Of a stretch of DNA of 64,000 nucleotides, positions 53,976 to 62,988 are shown one piece after another (the first letter of the stretch is position 1; every line of letters begins with the position of its first letter). Source of the DNA: Gammaproteobacteria bacterium UBA2675 (GTDB lineage: Bacteria; Pseudomonadota; Gammaproteobacteria; Pseudomonadales; Pseudohongiellaceae); the NCBI GenBank assembly GCA_002354805.1, contig DEMH01000006.1, positions 1 to 64,000 of the forward strand. The letters run 5' to 3'. The notes under the pieces were generated by a model. It was not told the DNA's origin. It ran no database searches and saw only the letters and a program-made list of their open reading frames with translations. Position numbers and translations under genes: made by a program.

Positions 53976-56123
53976 GTGACTAAAAGTATCCGATTACTGA
54001 TTCTCGACGACGATCCGCTGACTGCGAAAACCATCGTGACCATCGCCAGCTCAGCAGGGGTCGAGACCCGAAGCACGGACAGTCCCGGTGAGTTCTTCGA
54101 GATGGTGCAGGATTGGGCGCCTGACTATATTGCTCTGGATCTTGTGATGCCAGATATGGACGGCGTTCAGGTCATGGTCGAACTCGCGCGTATGGGCTGC
54201 GATGCGGATATAGTGATCACCAGTGGTGTAGGCGGGCGAGTGCTGGAGGCCGCAGCCCGGTCTGCCTCAGAGCATGGCTTGCATATCGCGGGTGTGCTTC
54301 CCAAACCGTTCTCTGCCGCCAGTCTTAAGTCTTTCCTGAAGGCTCCAAAACGCCATGGCTGGTATGAGAATAATGAAACCGTGAGCGATCAGGGTGCTCA
54401 GGAGAATCAGGTCGACGTGGACGAACTGCGTCAGGCCATTTCCCAGGGCCAGATTACCGTGGTTTATCAGCCCAAGGTGAATTGCCGCAACAGCACGCTG
54501 GCGGGATTTGAAGCACTGGCGCGCTGGCAGCACCCAGATCGTGGAACAGTAGGTCCAAATGAGTTTATTCCACTGGCTGAGCAACATGGTCTTATTGATG
54601 AACTGACCGAGACGGTCATGCAGCAGGCGCTCAGCTGGCTGGCTGCACTGCCTGGCACGCTGGAAAAAACGGCTGACAATGATTACCTGCGCCGACGCCT
54701 GAAGAACGTTACGCTGTCTCTCAATATTTCTGCCAGTTCCCTGGGTAATCTGAAGTTGTTTGAACAAATGGACGATTATTGCCAGAGTCTGGGTATTGCA
54801 CCCGAGCGAATAATTCTGGAACTGACCGAAACCTGCGCCATGGACGACCCGATCAGCTCCCTGGATGTTCTTACCCGTTTACGGATGAAGGGTTTTCACC
54901 TTTCGATCGATGACTTTGGTACGGGCTATTCATCAATGGTCCAGCTGGCTCGCCTGCCGTTTTCTGAGATCAAGATCGACAAGTCTTTTGTAATGACGGC
55001 TGCCAGCTCCAAAGAGTCGCGTACCGTCATCAAGGCAATCATAGAACTGGGTCACGGCCTGGGGCTCTATGCGTCCGCAGAAGGTATTGAAACAGCTGAA
55101 ACACTTGAATATTTGCGCAATATGGGGTGCGACCTGGCGCAGGGCTTTCATGTCGCGCGCCCGATGCCCGGTGGTGCGGTTCTGGATTGGCTGCGTGAGG
55201 GACGTAATGAGGATGAAGCCTATCGTTTGCAGGTTTTGAGGTCACTCAAAATACTGGACAGCGAAGAAGATGAACGAATCGACAGGGTGACGGCATTGGC
55301 TGCACGGCTGTTTGATGTGCCGATTGCCCTGTTCAGTCTGGTAGACAGCGAACGCCAGTGGTTCAAATCATCACACGGTCTGGAAACGCGCGAAACTCCC
55401 CGAAGCGTGTCGTTTTGCTCACATGCCATCTGTGGAGATGATGTGATGGTGGTTGCCGATGCCACGGACGACGAACGATTCCGGGGGACCGCACTGGTCA
55501 CCGGCGAGCCTTACATACGCTTTTACGCGGGCAGTCCGATTCATGCAGGCAGTGGTGCCCGGCTGGGCACATTGTGCCTGATCGATCGTAAGCCAAGAAC
55601 ACTCAATGAGGGTGGCAAGTGGAAGCTGGAACGGTTGGCACAAATGATTGAGAATGAGCTGACCTCAGACTATGTGGCACACCGTGACACTTTGACCGGT
55701 CTGTTGAATCGACGCGGCTTTAACGCTCGTGCGCGCGATGTGCTGGCGCTGGCTCAGGACGCTGGCACTCATGCCACGTTGTTTTTGTTTGATCTGGTGA
55801 ACTTCAAGAAATTCAATGAAGACCATGGCCCAACGGCAGGTGACCGGGCATTGCTGGAGTTCTGTCGCGTGCTCAGGGACACATTCCGCAAGTCAGACCT
55901 GATGGCCCGCTACGGAGATGATGATTTTGTAGTATTGATGGTTGATGTGTCACCGCCGGATCATCATCGACTGTTGGCCCGTGTTGCCATGCATCATAGG
56001 GTCAGCGTGCAGGAGCACACCATCGACTACACAGTGGGGTGGTCTGTTCTGGATGGTGCTGATACCGTCCAGGAGTTGGTCCTGCGCGCTTCAGAGGCCG
56101 CGCGAGTGATCCGTAGCGAGTAG
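53976..56123 (+). CDS. REC-EAL-GAF-GGDEF response regulator
   Basis: A 715-residue protein starting at GTG (53976), five bases after the hybrid kinase. Domains: receiver (about 1-120, phospho-Asp55 in ALDLVMPDMDG), EAL (about 150-400) with FEALARW, ELTETCAMDD, DDFGTGYSSM and AEGIE all intact, GAF (about 415-560) and GGDEF (about 565-715). The cyclase motif is broken: GDDDF replaces GGDEF, while the inhibitory site RKSD is kept. So it probably destroys c-di-GMP, with the GGDEF domain reduced to a c-di-GMP or nucleotide sensor. It is followed directly by a UPF0126 gene. Confidence 0.9.
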   Translation: MTKSIRLLILDDDPLTAKTIVTIASSAGVETRSTDSPGEFFEMVQDWAPDYIALDLVMPDMDGVQVMVELARMGCDADIVITSGVGGRVLEAAARSASEHGLHIAGVLPKPFSAASLKSFLKAPKRHGWYENNETVSDQGAQENQVDVDELRQAISQGQITVVYQPKVNCRNSTLAGFEALARWQHPDRGTVGPNEFIPLAEQHGLIDELTETVMQQALSWLAALPGTLEKTADNDYLRRRLKNVTLSLNISASSLGNLKLFEQMDDYCQSLGIAPERIILELTETCAMDDPISSLDVLTRLRMKGFHLSIDDFGTGYSSMVQLARLPFSEIKIDKSFVMTAASSKESRTVIKAIIELGHGLGLYASAEGIETAETLEYLRNMGCDLAQGFHVARPMPGGAVLDWLREGRNEDEAYRLQVLRSLKILDSEEDERIDRVTALAARLFDVPIALFSLVDSERQWFKSSHGLETRETPRSVSFCSHAICGDDVMVVADATDDERFRGTALVTGEPYIRFYAGSPIHAGSGARLGTLCLIDRKPRTLNEGGKWKLERLAQMIENELTSDYVAHRDTLTGLLNRRGFNARARDVLALAQDAGTHATLFLFDLVNFKKFNEDHGPTAGDRALLEFCRVLRDTFRKSDLMARYGDDDFVVLMVDVSPPDHHRLLARVAMHHRVSVQEHTIDYTVGWSVLDGADTVQELVLRASEAARVIRSE

Positions 56124-56127
56124 CGTG

Positions 56128-56727
56128 ATGCTGTTTTACATTCTGGATCTTGTCGGCATTGCAGTCTTCGCCGTCAGCGGTGTCCTCGCAGCTCGGGACC
56201 GCGCCCTTGATATCCTGGGTGTGATCGTTGTTGCGACCATGACCGCAGTGGGCGGCGGTACCTTGCGCGACGTCCTGCTTGATCGGCACCCCATCTTCTG
56301 GATTGCAGATGTCAGTTATCTGCTGGTCATCATTTTTTCGGCTTTGCTTACCGTTGCTTATGTAAGATTCCGCCCACCACCGGTAATGAGCCTGCGTGTT
56401 GCCGACGCCTTTGGGCTTGCGCTGTTTGCACTGTCAGGCGCCAGGCTTGCCGAGCTGGCAGAGGTGCCTCCACTGATTGTCGTGCTGATGGGCACAATGA
56501 CGGGAGTCGCCGGCGGTGTTCTGAGAGACGTGGTAACCGCGCGTATTCCATTGATCCTGCAACGTGAGATTTATGCATCAGCTGCCATTGCAGGCATAAC
56601 TCTGTATCTGGTTCTGCAGGCGATTGGTATGTCACAGCAGATTGCGTTTCTGGTCGGGGGGGCGCTGGTAGTTGTGCTTCGTATAGCAGCGCTACGCTGG
56701 GATCTGCATTTGCCCACCTTCAGGTGA
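56128..56727 (+). CDS. UPF0126/TRIC family membrane protein
   Basis: A 199-residue protein with about seven membrane helices built from two similar halves, each with a Gly-rich motif (VGGGTLRDVLLDRHPIFWI and AGGVLRDVVTARIPLIL). Bacterial members are related to TRIC cation channels. The start is the ATG at 56128, though a GTG at 56125 is possible. It lies within five bases of the response regulator stop, so it belongs to the same transcript as the two signalling genes. A functional link between an ion channel and the c-di-GMP pair is suggested only by position. Confidence 0.88.
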   Translation: MLFYILDLVGIAVFAVSGVLAARDRALDILGVIVVATMTAVGGGTLRDVLLDRHPIFWIADVSYLLVIIFSALLTVAYVRFRPPPVMSLRVADAFGLALFALSGARLAELAEVPPLIVVLMGTMTGVAGGVLRDVVTARIPLILQREIYASAAIAGITLYLVLQAIGMSQQIAFLVGGALVVVLRIAALRWDLHLPTFR

Positions 56728-56755
56728 GGCATTTATTGCATGTTGCCCTTAAACA

Positions 56756-57403
56756 CTACTCACCCCACAACTCTTCAAGCCTCGCATCGCGTCCGCAGTT
56801 CCAGCGATAGAACTTGTACCTGATCGGATTTTCCTGATAGTAGTTCTGATGATAATCTTCTGCGCGATAGAAATCGTCAATATCAGCCGCAACAATTTCG
56901 GTAACAATAGGCCCGGGGAGTCCAGCCTGAGTATTTAGCTTTTCACGTGAAGCCTCAGCTAACTGCTTCTGCTGATCATTATGATAAAAAATGGCGCTGC
57001 GATACTGACTGCCACGGTCACAGAACTGGCCGCCAGCGTCCAGTGGGTCGATATTTCGCCAGAAGACTTCCAATAGACGTTCATAGCTGATCTGACTGGG
57101 GTCGTACTCAATCTGCACAGCTTCAGCATGACCAGTGCGCCCGGTTAATACCTGCTCGTAGCTGAGGTCTTTGACTGATCCACCAATGTAGCCTGACGTT
57201 GTTGAAATTACACCGTCCAGCTCGTCGTAGGGTGGCTCCATACACCAGAAGCAGCCGCCTGCAAACGTCGCTATGGCCGTATCGGATGACTGGGGATCAG
57301 TGTTTTGGGCATGGGCCGTTCCACGGATGCCCAGGGCGAGTATCAGTAATGCCGTGCCAGTAAAGTACGTGAGTGCCTTAATGTGACAATCGCTTTCTCT
57401 CAT
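56756..57403 (-). CDS. msrA: peptide methionine sulfoxide reductase A, exported
   Basis: MsrA reduces methionine-S-sulfoxide in oxidised proteins. I start at MRESDCHIKALTYF (57403); the open frame goes another 56 codons upstream but that part is AT-rich and looks non-coding. The chosen start gives a signal peptide (cleavage near AHA-QN), so the enzyme acts in the periplasm. The catalytic motif GGCFWCMEPPY is intact, and the rest (TGHAEAVQIEYDP, NIDPLDAGGQFCDRGSQYRSA) is typical. A resolving Cys near the C-terminus (NCGRD) is present. Confidence 0.92.
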   Translation of the reverse strand: MRESDCHIKALTYFTGTALLILALGIRGTAHAQNTDPQSSDTAIATFAGGCFWCMEPPYDELDGVISTTSGYIGGSVKDLSYEQVLTGRTGHAEAVQIEYDPSQISYERLLEVFWRNIDPLDAGGQFCDRGSQYRSAIFYHNDQQKQLAEASREKLNTQAGLPGPIVTEIVAADIDDFYRAEDYHQNYYQENPIRYKFYRWNCGRDARLEELWGE

Positions 57404-57614
57404 AATGCAATTAAAGGGGTCAATATAAATTTTTGCTTCTTTTATTTGACCGCTTATGAATCGATTTGTTCCAGACAGAGGCTGGCAGGCTGATGGGCGC
57501 ATTCGATTTGTAATAATATTTTTCGACGATTTGACAATAAAAATATTTCTTGTAAGGCTTTTCATCGACAAACCATTAGTTCCAATAATCGTTTATAGGC
57601 GATAGGAGGTTGTC

Positions 57615-58265
57615 ATGAAAAAGTTTAAGCTAATGAGTGCTATTAGTGCCCTTATGTTTTCTGCTGCAGCGGCAGCCCAAACTCAATCCCCTTATCTGCA
57701 GCCAGACGACACCTGGATCAGCCTGAGTGGCACGGTCGAGTCGGTCACTGCGGACTCATTTCTGCTGGATTATGGGCGTGCCTCTGTCACGGTAGAAATG
57801 GATGATGGTGATCGTGATGCAGATGGGTACAAGTTGATGGAAGGCGACAAAGTTGTGGTCAACGGCCTGATTGATGACGATTTCTTTGAGATGACCACGA
57901 TCGAGGCAAGTAGCGTTTACGTTGAGTCCATCAACTCCTATTTTTACGCCAGCCCGGTTGATGAGGAGGCATTTGCCTTCTTTGACCCCATTGTTACTGT
58001 CGTAGACCCGATCATGGATGGTGACGCGACTATTCAAGGCACCATCACTGCGGTTGAGCCTCTGGAGGAGGAAATTGTCCTGAACTCTGATGGTCGTTTG
58101 ATGATCGTCGAAGTTGACGAGCTGGGTTATGACGCTCTGGATAATGTGGGTTATCTTCAGCTCGATGTTGGCGATGAAGTTGTCATCAGCGGCACGATGA
58201 CTGAGGAAATGTTCGAAGATCATTTGTTCGTGGCCGAGAATATCGCTACGATCAATAATTCATAA
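57615..58265 (+). CDS. exported acidic protein with two OB-like repeats
   Basis: A 216-residue protein with a signal peptide (cleavage near AAA-QT, about residue 21) and a strong ribosome-binding site (AGGAGG). The mature part consists of two similar halves, each with a pattern like the DUF5666/OB-fold (LSGTVESVTADSFLLDYG ... GDKVVVNGLID; IQGTITAVEPLEEEIVLN ... GDEVVISGTMT). It is very acidic, rich in Asp and Glu. The role is unknown; OB-like periplasmic proteins of this type bind ligands or other proteins. Confidence 0.75.
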   Translation: MKKFKLMSAISALMFSAAAAAQTQSPYLQPDDTWISLSGTVESVTADSFLLDYGRASVTVEMDDGDRDADGYKLMEGDKVVVNGLIDDDFFEMTTIEASSVYVESINSYFYASPVDEEAFAFFDPIVTVVDPIMDGDATIQGTITAVEPLEEEIVLNSDGRLMIVEVDELGYDALDNVGYLQLDVGDEVVISGTMTEEMFEDHLFVAENIATINNS

Positions 58266-58364
58266 ACTTCAACACCTGCTGTCCGGCGCCTCTTGGCGTT
58301 GGGCAGCATGGCCCGCTGAAGTCTTGTCAGGAAATGAATCGCAAGCCCACCAGGGGTAGCAGAC

Positions 58365-58766
58365 ATGATGACTGGTAATGATGAGGATCGTGATCTTGGC
58401 CGCCACAATTGCGAGCCCTGCGAACGCCAGACGGAAGAGATGGACCTGACTGAAGAGGATGAACTGTTCGGTGCCCTGTCCGGTTGGGGCAGGGAGCCTG
58501 AGTCAGGTGTGCGAAAGCTTGTTAAAACCTACCGATTCAGGAATTTTGTTGAGGCGATTCAATTCGCTAACGACGTAAAAGATATCTCAGAGAAAGAAAA
58601 CCATCATCCTTCCCTGCTGATAGAGTGGGGCAGGGTGACTGTGTCTTGGTGGACGCACACTGCGGGTGGGTTGCGCCGGAATGATTACATCATGGCTGCC
58701 AAGACTGATTTGGTTTATGCGGTGAACAACCTGATACATAGGTTACAGACTATACCGGAGACATAG
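58365..58766 (+). CDS. phhB: pterin-4a-carbinolamine dehydratase with IS at its 3' end
   Basis: A 133-residue protein with the pterin dehydratase fold, which regenerates tetrahydrobiopterin-type cofactor after aromatic-amino-acid hydroxylation. The motif ENHHPSLLIEW ... VSWWTHTAGGL ... DYIMAAKTD carries the catalytic His-His and the later His. The N-terminus has an extra acidic segment of about 50 residues with a CxxC pair (NCEPCER). The last roughly ten codons and the stop lie inside the left end of the IS element that begins near 58736, so the original C-terminus was replaced. The catalytic core is complete. No phenylalanine hydroxylase gene is adjacent. Confidence 0.85.
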   Translation: MMTGNDEDRDLGRHNCEPCERQTEEMDLTEEDELFGALSGWGREPESGVRKLVKTYRFRNFVEAIQFANDVKDISEKENHHPSLLIEWGRVTVSWWTHTAGGLRRNDYIMAAKTDLVYAVNNLIHRLQTIPET

Positions 58767-60001
58767 GTTACACATGTCGGTATTTGGGAGGTTGCCCAAA
58801 TGCCCTGGAAAGAGTGTAACCGTATGGATGAGAGACTTAAGTTCGTTGCCAGGTTGCTCGATGAGGAACCCATGACACAGGTGTGTCGCGATTTCGGCAT
58901 CTCCCGCAAAACTGGCTATAAGATATTTAACCGCTACAAGGATAGCGGTCTGGAAGGGCTTGTCGACCGCAGTCGACGTCCCTATCGCCACGCAAACAAG
59001 CTACCGGTGCAGGTTGAGCGAACGATTTTGAAGCTCAAACAGCAATGGCCTGACTGGGGCGCACCGAAGATTCGTGAAAAGCTGATTCGTAACTTCCCGA
59101 CCATCAAGGCGCCTGCCAAAAGCACCGTGCATGCTGTGCTTGAACGTCATGGCCTGGTTACACCACGGAAAAAGCGTCGTTACCGCGCACAAGGTACGCC
59201 ATTGAGTGATTCGCTCACACCGAACGGGTTGTGGTGCACGGACTATAAGGGTGAGTTTTTACTGGGAAACCAGCGTTACTGCTATCCACTGACCATTACC
59301 GATTACCGCAGTCGCTACCTGCTGGCCTGCGAAGCACTGGAATCGACTCGGGAGAAAGATGCTTTTACTGTCTTTGAGCGCGTATTCAAAGAGTTCGGTG
59401 TGCCGTTTGCGCTTCGCAGCGATAACGGCCTGCCATTCGCCTCTCCCAACGCGCTATTCGGGCTAAGCCGTTTGTCGGTGTGGTGGCTGCGACTGGGTAT
59501 TACGATCGAGCGCATCGAACCTGGCAAGCCTCAGCAAAATGGACGCCATGAACGCATGCATCTGACATTGAAGAAAGCGACCACCAAACCCGCGCAATTT
59601 AACTTTCTCCAACAGCAAGAGCGCTTCGACAGATTTATCGATGAGTACAATAACGAACGGCCACACGAGGCTCTGGGCATGAGATATCCAGGCGAAGTAT
59701 ATACACCATCAACGCGTGCTTACACGCGTCCAGAGGATCCCGATTACCCCTATCACGACAGGGTGATTCAGGTGACCCAGTGCGGACGATTGTGTATCGG
59801 GCGCAGAAAAATAAATCTAAGTACCGTATTTGCAGGGCAATTAGTGGGGGTACGCGAGGTGAGCGATAAAATTTGGGTCGTCAGCTTTATGGAGTATGAT
59901 CTGGGATACTTCGATGAAGACGAGGGAAGGGTCGAGCCCGGGGACAATCCATTTATACCAAAAGTGTAACCTATGTCTTCGGTATGAAATGTAACCTATG
60001 T
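58736..60001 (+). mobile_element. IS481-type insertion sequence, intact
   Basis: About 1266 bases bounded by inverted repeats of about 38 bases (58736-58773 and 59964-60001). Each end carries two direct copies of ACATAGGTTACA spaced by 25 bases: 58736 and 58761 on the left, mirrored at 59965 and 59990 on the right. One intact transposase gene fills it. No target-site duplication was found in the flanks. The left end supplies the stop codon of phhB. Confidence 0.85.
58800..59969 (+). CDS. IS481 family transposase
   Basis: A 389-residue DDE transposase. An N-terminal helix-turn-helix region (QVCRDFGISRKTGYKIFNRY) is followed by an rve integrase core whose acidic residues are in CTDYKGEF, LRSDNGLPF and NGRHERMHL. 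Frame is unbroken and length is normal, so it may be active. The stop codon lies inside the right inverted repeat. Alternative start: the ATG at 58824 (MDERLKFVA). Confidence 0.93.
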   Translation: MPWKECNRMDERLKFVARLLDEEPMTQVCRDFGISRKTGYKIFNRYKDSGLEGLVDRSRRPYRHANKLPVQVERTILKLKQQWPDWGAPKIREKLIRNFPTIKAPAKSTVHAVLERHGLVTPRKKRRYRAQGTPLSDSLTPNGLWCTDYKGEFLLGNQRYCYPLTITDYRSRYLLACEALESTREKDAFTVFERVFKEFGVPFALRSDNGLPFASPNALFGLSRLSVWWLRLGITIERIEPGKPQQNGRHERMHLTLKKATTKPAQFNFLQQQERFDRFIDEYNNERPHEALGMRYPGEVYTPSTRAYTRPEDPDYPYHDRVIQVTQCGRLCIGRRKINLSTVFAGQLVGVREVSDKIWVVSFMEYDLGYFDEDEGRVEPGDNPFIPKV

Positions 60002-60178
60002 CCCCGGTCTGGACCCGGATTGATTGGTGCCCCGGGCATGAGCCTACTGTAGTCTCAGGCGGTATCAAGTAGTCTCACATATTAATAAAAAACAATAGGT
60101 TAAGTAATTCCTTGTCTCAGCCAGTGTCATAATGTAGCATCCAATTGCATATTTTATGTTGAGTAGGATGTTTGATGT

Positions 60179-61471
60179 ATGCCAAAGCTTGTGCCCGAAT
60201 TGAGTGATCTCGCGGTCAGAAGATTGACCTATTCTACGATCAAAGGGGATCCGAGAATTCCAGAAAGTAGGCGCAAAAATCGTGTTGGCATGCCATGCAC
60301 TGCACTTCATGCTGTTGGTGGGGTGTCAGGGCTTCTGCTTCAGTGCCGTCCCCCAGCTAACGAGAACAGTCCTATTGGAGCCAGGTCTTGGATTCTGAGA
60401 ACCATGATTGGCGGAAAACGCACAGACATTGGCTTGGGAGGTTATCCAGACGTTACTCTGTCTATGGCTCGTGCGAAAGCAAGGGAAATAAAAGCTAAGG
60501 TTCGTGATGGCATAGATCCTACGGCTGAGCGTAAGGCGCTGAGGTCAGCAATAGCGGCATCAAGAGCCTCGGCAGTAACATTCAGGGAATTGGCCAAAGA
60601 ATACATTGCTAAGAAGTCCAAAGAGTTCAAGAAGAGCAGTGCGGCAAAGCAGCGCCGAAAACTCGAAATGCACCTCGAAAGTTACGCATACCCTTACCTT
60701 GGCAATGTAGTTGTCGGCGACATTGAGCGGGCACACATTGTGAAAATGCTTGAGCCAATCTGGGAAACCAAGACAGAGACTGCAAGTCGGCTCAGGATGA
60801 GTGTGGAGCGTATTCTCGACCTCGCTGGTGTTAAGGGGCTGCGTAGTGGCGATAATCCAGCACGATGGACCGGGAATCTAGCGCTGTCGTTCCCGGCCAA
60901 AGAAAAGGTTGCGCAAGTGCAGCACTTTGCCGCCTTGCCCGTTGGGGAAATACCGGAGTTTATGCAAAAACTCCGTGCCGCTAATGGTGTTGGGGCCAGG
61001 GCATTGGAGTTTCTAATACTGACCGCATGTCGGTCCAGTGAGGTGCGCAAGGCAACGCGATCTGAGGTAGATTTTGATACAAACACTTGGCTTATACCTG
61101 CTGACAGAATGAAAATGGGGAGAGAGCATCGAGTCCCGCTAACTGACTCCTCAATCAAGGTGCTCAATGAGATGTCGGACTTAAGCGAATACCTGTTTCC
61201 TAACAGAAATGGTGATCCAGTGTCCGATGTCATGCTAGGGAAGGTCATTAAGCAGTTAGGTTACAAGGTTACATCCCACGGGTTTCGTTCAACTTTTAAG
61301 GATTGGGCGATTGAACACACAGAGTTTGCAGATGAAATATCAGAGCTGGCGTTGGCACATGTTAATAGCGACAAAACTCGAGCGGCGTATGCTAGAAGTG
61401 ACGCACTTGAAAAGAGGAGACAGTTGATGGAGGCTTGGGCAAATTATTGTTATTGTGACGCGAGCTTGTAA
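60179..61471 (+). CDS. tyrosine recombinase / phage-type integrase
   Basis: A 430-residue integrase of the P4-like type, as carried by genomic islands and prophages. It has the N-terminal DUF4102-like arm-binding part (IGGKRTDIGLGGYPDVTLSMARAKARE), a core-binding part, and the catalytic domain with Arg in ACRSSEVRKA, HGFRSTF, the later His in LALAHVNS, and the Tyr in TRAAYARSD. All catalytic residues are seen. No tRNA gene, excisionase or other phage gene is near; the IS and integrase together mark a decayed or small island. It is more AT-rich than its neighbours, which fits transfer. Confidence 0.9.
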   Translation: MPKLVPELSDLAVRRLTYSTIKGDPRIPESRRKNRVGMPCTALHAVGGVSGLLLQCRPPANENSPIGARSWILRTMIGGKRTDIGLGGYPDVTLSMARAKAREIKAKVRDGIDPTAERKALRSAIAASRASAVTFRELAKEYIAKKSKEFKKSSAAKQRRKLEMHLESYAYPYLGNVVVGDIERAHIVKMLEPIWETKTETASRLRMSVERILDLAGVKGLRSGDNPARWTGNLALSFPAKEKVAQVQHFAALPVGEIPEFMQKLRAANGVGARALEFLILTACRSSEVRKATRSEVDFDTNTWLIPADRMKMGREHRVPLTDSSIKVLNEMSDLSEYLFPNRNGDPVSDVMLGKVIKQLGYKVTSHGFRSTFKDWAIEHTEFADEISELALAHVNSDKTRAAYARSDALEKRRQLMEAWANYCYCDASL

Positions 61472-61650
61472 TTTATTTTGCAGTACTCGCCGTATTCCAA
61501 TGCTCATCGAAAATAAGTTTGGATAAAGAAGCCCTGTGCCTTAATCCAGGGTCTCAATGGATGGTTCAGGGCTGTCTAAATCGAAAAGTTTCGGACGTTG
61601 CACCTCTCCTGACTGGAACGCTCGAAGAGAATGACACTGATCTGTAAACG
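61472..61650. other. gap after the integrase
   Basis: A 179-base gap between the convergent integrase and kinase genes. No gene, tRNA fragment or clear attachment-site repeat was found. Confidence 0.4.
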
Positions 61651-62988
61651 CTAACGCTCAAAAACCAACAAAAACGAGCTTCCCTCCCCAACCGTGCTCC
61701 GCACAGTCAACCCTGCACGATTCAAGTGCGCCAACTGACGAGACAGACTAAGCCCAATACCAGAACCCGACTCTTTGGTTGTGAAGAACGGCGTAAAAAT
61801 GTCATCCAGCTGTTTGGCGGGTATACCCGCACCCGAGTCAACAACAGCAATAACCGGGCGGCGTCTATTGTCTAGATACCCTTTGAGTTGGATCTGTCGA
61901 ACAGGACAATCCGCAACTGCATCCACCGCATTGGATAGCAGATTAAGCAGGATCTGCTCGATCTGATGACGGTCTGCAAGCACCGACATGTCAGCTGGTT
62001 TGAGATCAACCGACAGGGTGCAGGCAGATGAAGACAGGCGTTCTTCTATCAGACGATTGATACGATCGAACAAGTCGGCCACGTCGATGTCACTCATTGC
62101 CGGTTGCGGTAGATTGCTCAGTGATCGATACGACTCAACAAAGCGCAACAGCCCCTGGCTGCGCGAAGCAATCGATCGAATACCTTTGCCCATATCGGTA
62201 TCACGATCGTCATCCAGTGTTTTTTCCAGATGACTACTGAGCGACACAATCGGGGTCATGGAATTCATGATCTCGTGCGTCAGTACCTTGATCAGTTTTT
62301 GCCAGCTCGAAATCTCAGTTTCGTCAATCGCCTCCTGAATATTTTGAATCGACACCAGCTTGTGCTGATTACCTAGCAACTTGAACTCCCGGGCCGATAA
62401 CAGCAGCTGCATACTCTCCGATCCCAGCACCACTTTTAAAAGCTGGCTTTTGCCAGGGACAAGAGTCCTCAAGGATTCACCGAGAGGAGGGCAGCTAGCG
62501 TCGACCTGATGCAGGTTGATCAGCAACGACACTTGCAACAGGTCTTTGGCTGCCCGATTGGCTATAACAATTTTCTCTGCCTCGTCGAAACACAAAAGCG
62601 CTGTGTCCACGTGCTCAACAACCCGGTCCAGGTATTCATGCTGTGCGGATTTTTCTGCCTTGAGCTGCTTGTACTTGTCTATCAGGGCTTTCTGGGCATA
62701 GAGGAAATCTGCTGAGTCGCTGTCAGCACCATGTAACAAAGTGGTCGTGGAAAAGTCATTGTGGCTGATGTTGCGGATGAACTGTGTGAAATCGCTCTGT
62801 TGCCTGTTCGCCTGACGAACCATACGTAACGCAATCAGCAGGGTAGCCCCCGATAGTACCACTGCAGCAGCGGGCCATAGCCCGGCAAAAGCAAGGTAGC
62901 CGCTTGCAGATGCACAGAGCACAAGCAAACCGATGTTCAATACGGTTTGAAAGCGGTAGCCCTTAAGCCTGGTTGTTATTGATGCCAT
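61651..62988 (-). CDS. NtrB/NtrY-like sensor histidine kinase
   Basis: A 445-residue kinase from MASITTRLKGYRF (62988); 14 extra upstream codons overlap the preceding gene more deeply. Two membrane helices (about 15-60), a short linker, a PAS-like region (about 120-215), then HisKA with LTHEIMNSMTPI (phospho-His) and HATPase (GIGLSLSRQLAHLN). The HEIMNSMTPI form is typical of kinases paired with NtrC-type regulators. Its start overlaps the end of the regulator gene by 26 bases. Confidence 0.88.
   Translation of the reverse strand: MASITTRLKGYRFQTVLNIGLLVLCASASGYLAFAGLWPAAAVVLSGATLLIALRMVRQANRQQSDFTQFIRNISHNDFSTTTLLHGADSDSADFLYAQKALIDKYKQLKAEKSAQHEYLDRVVEHVDTALLCFDEAEKIVIANRAAKDLLQVSLLINLHQVDASCPPLGESLRTLVPGKSQLLKVVLGSESMQLLLSAREFKLLGNQHKLVSIQNIQEAIDETEISSWQKLIKVLTHEIMNSMTPIVSLSSHLEKTLDDDRDTDMGKGIRSIASRSQGLLRFVESYRSLSNLPQPAMSDIDVADLFDRINRLIEERLSSSACTLSVDLKPADMSVLADRHQIEQILLNLLSNAVDAVADCPVRQIQLKGYLDNRRRPVIAVVDSGAGIPAKQLDDIFTPFFTTKESGSGIGLSLSRQLAHLNRAGLTVRSTVGEGSSFLLVFER

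Noticed and set aside
58278..58307. hairpin GCTGTCC/GGGCAGC after the OB-like gene as a terminator
   Set aside because: Stem is interrupted and there is no T-run; may be an RNA structure but is not a convincing terminator.
60002..60178. possible tRNA or attachment site before the integrase
   Set aside because: No cloverleaf or tRNA 3' end could be made out, and no matching direct repeat was found on the other side.
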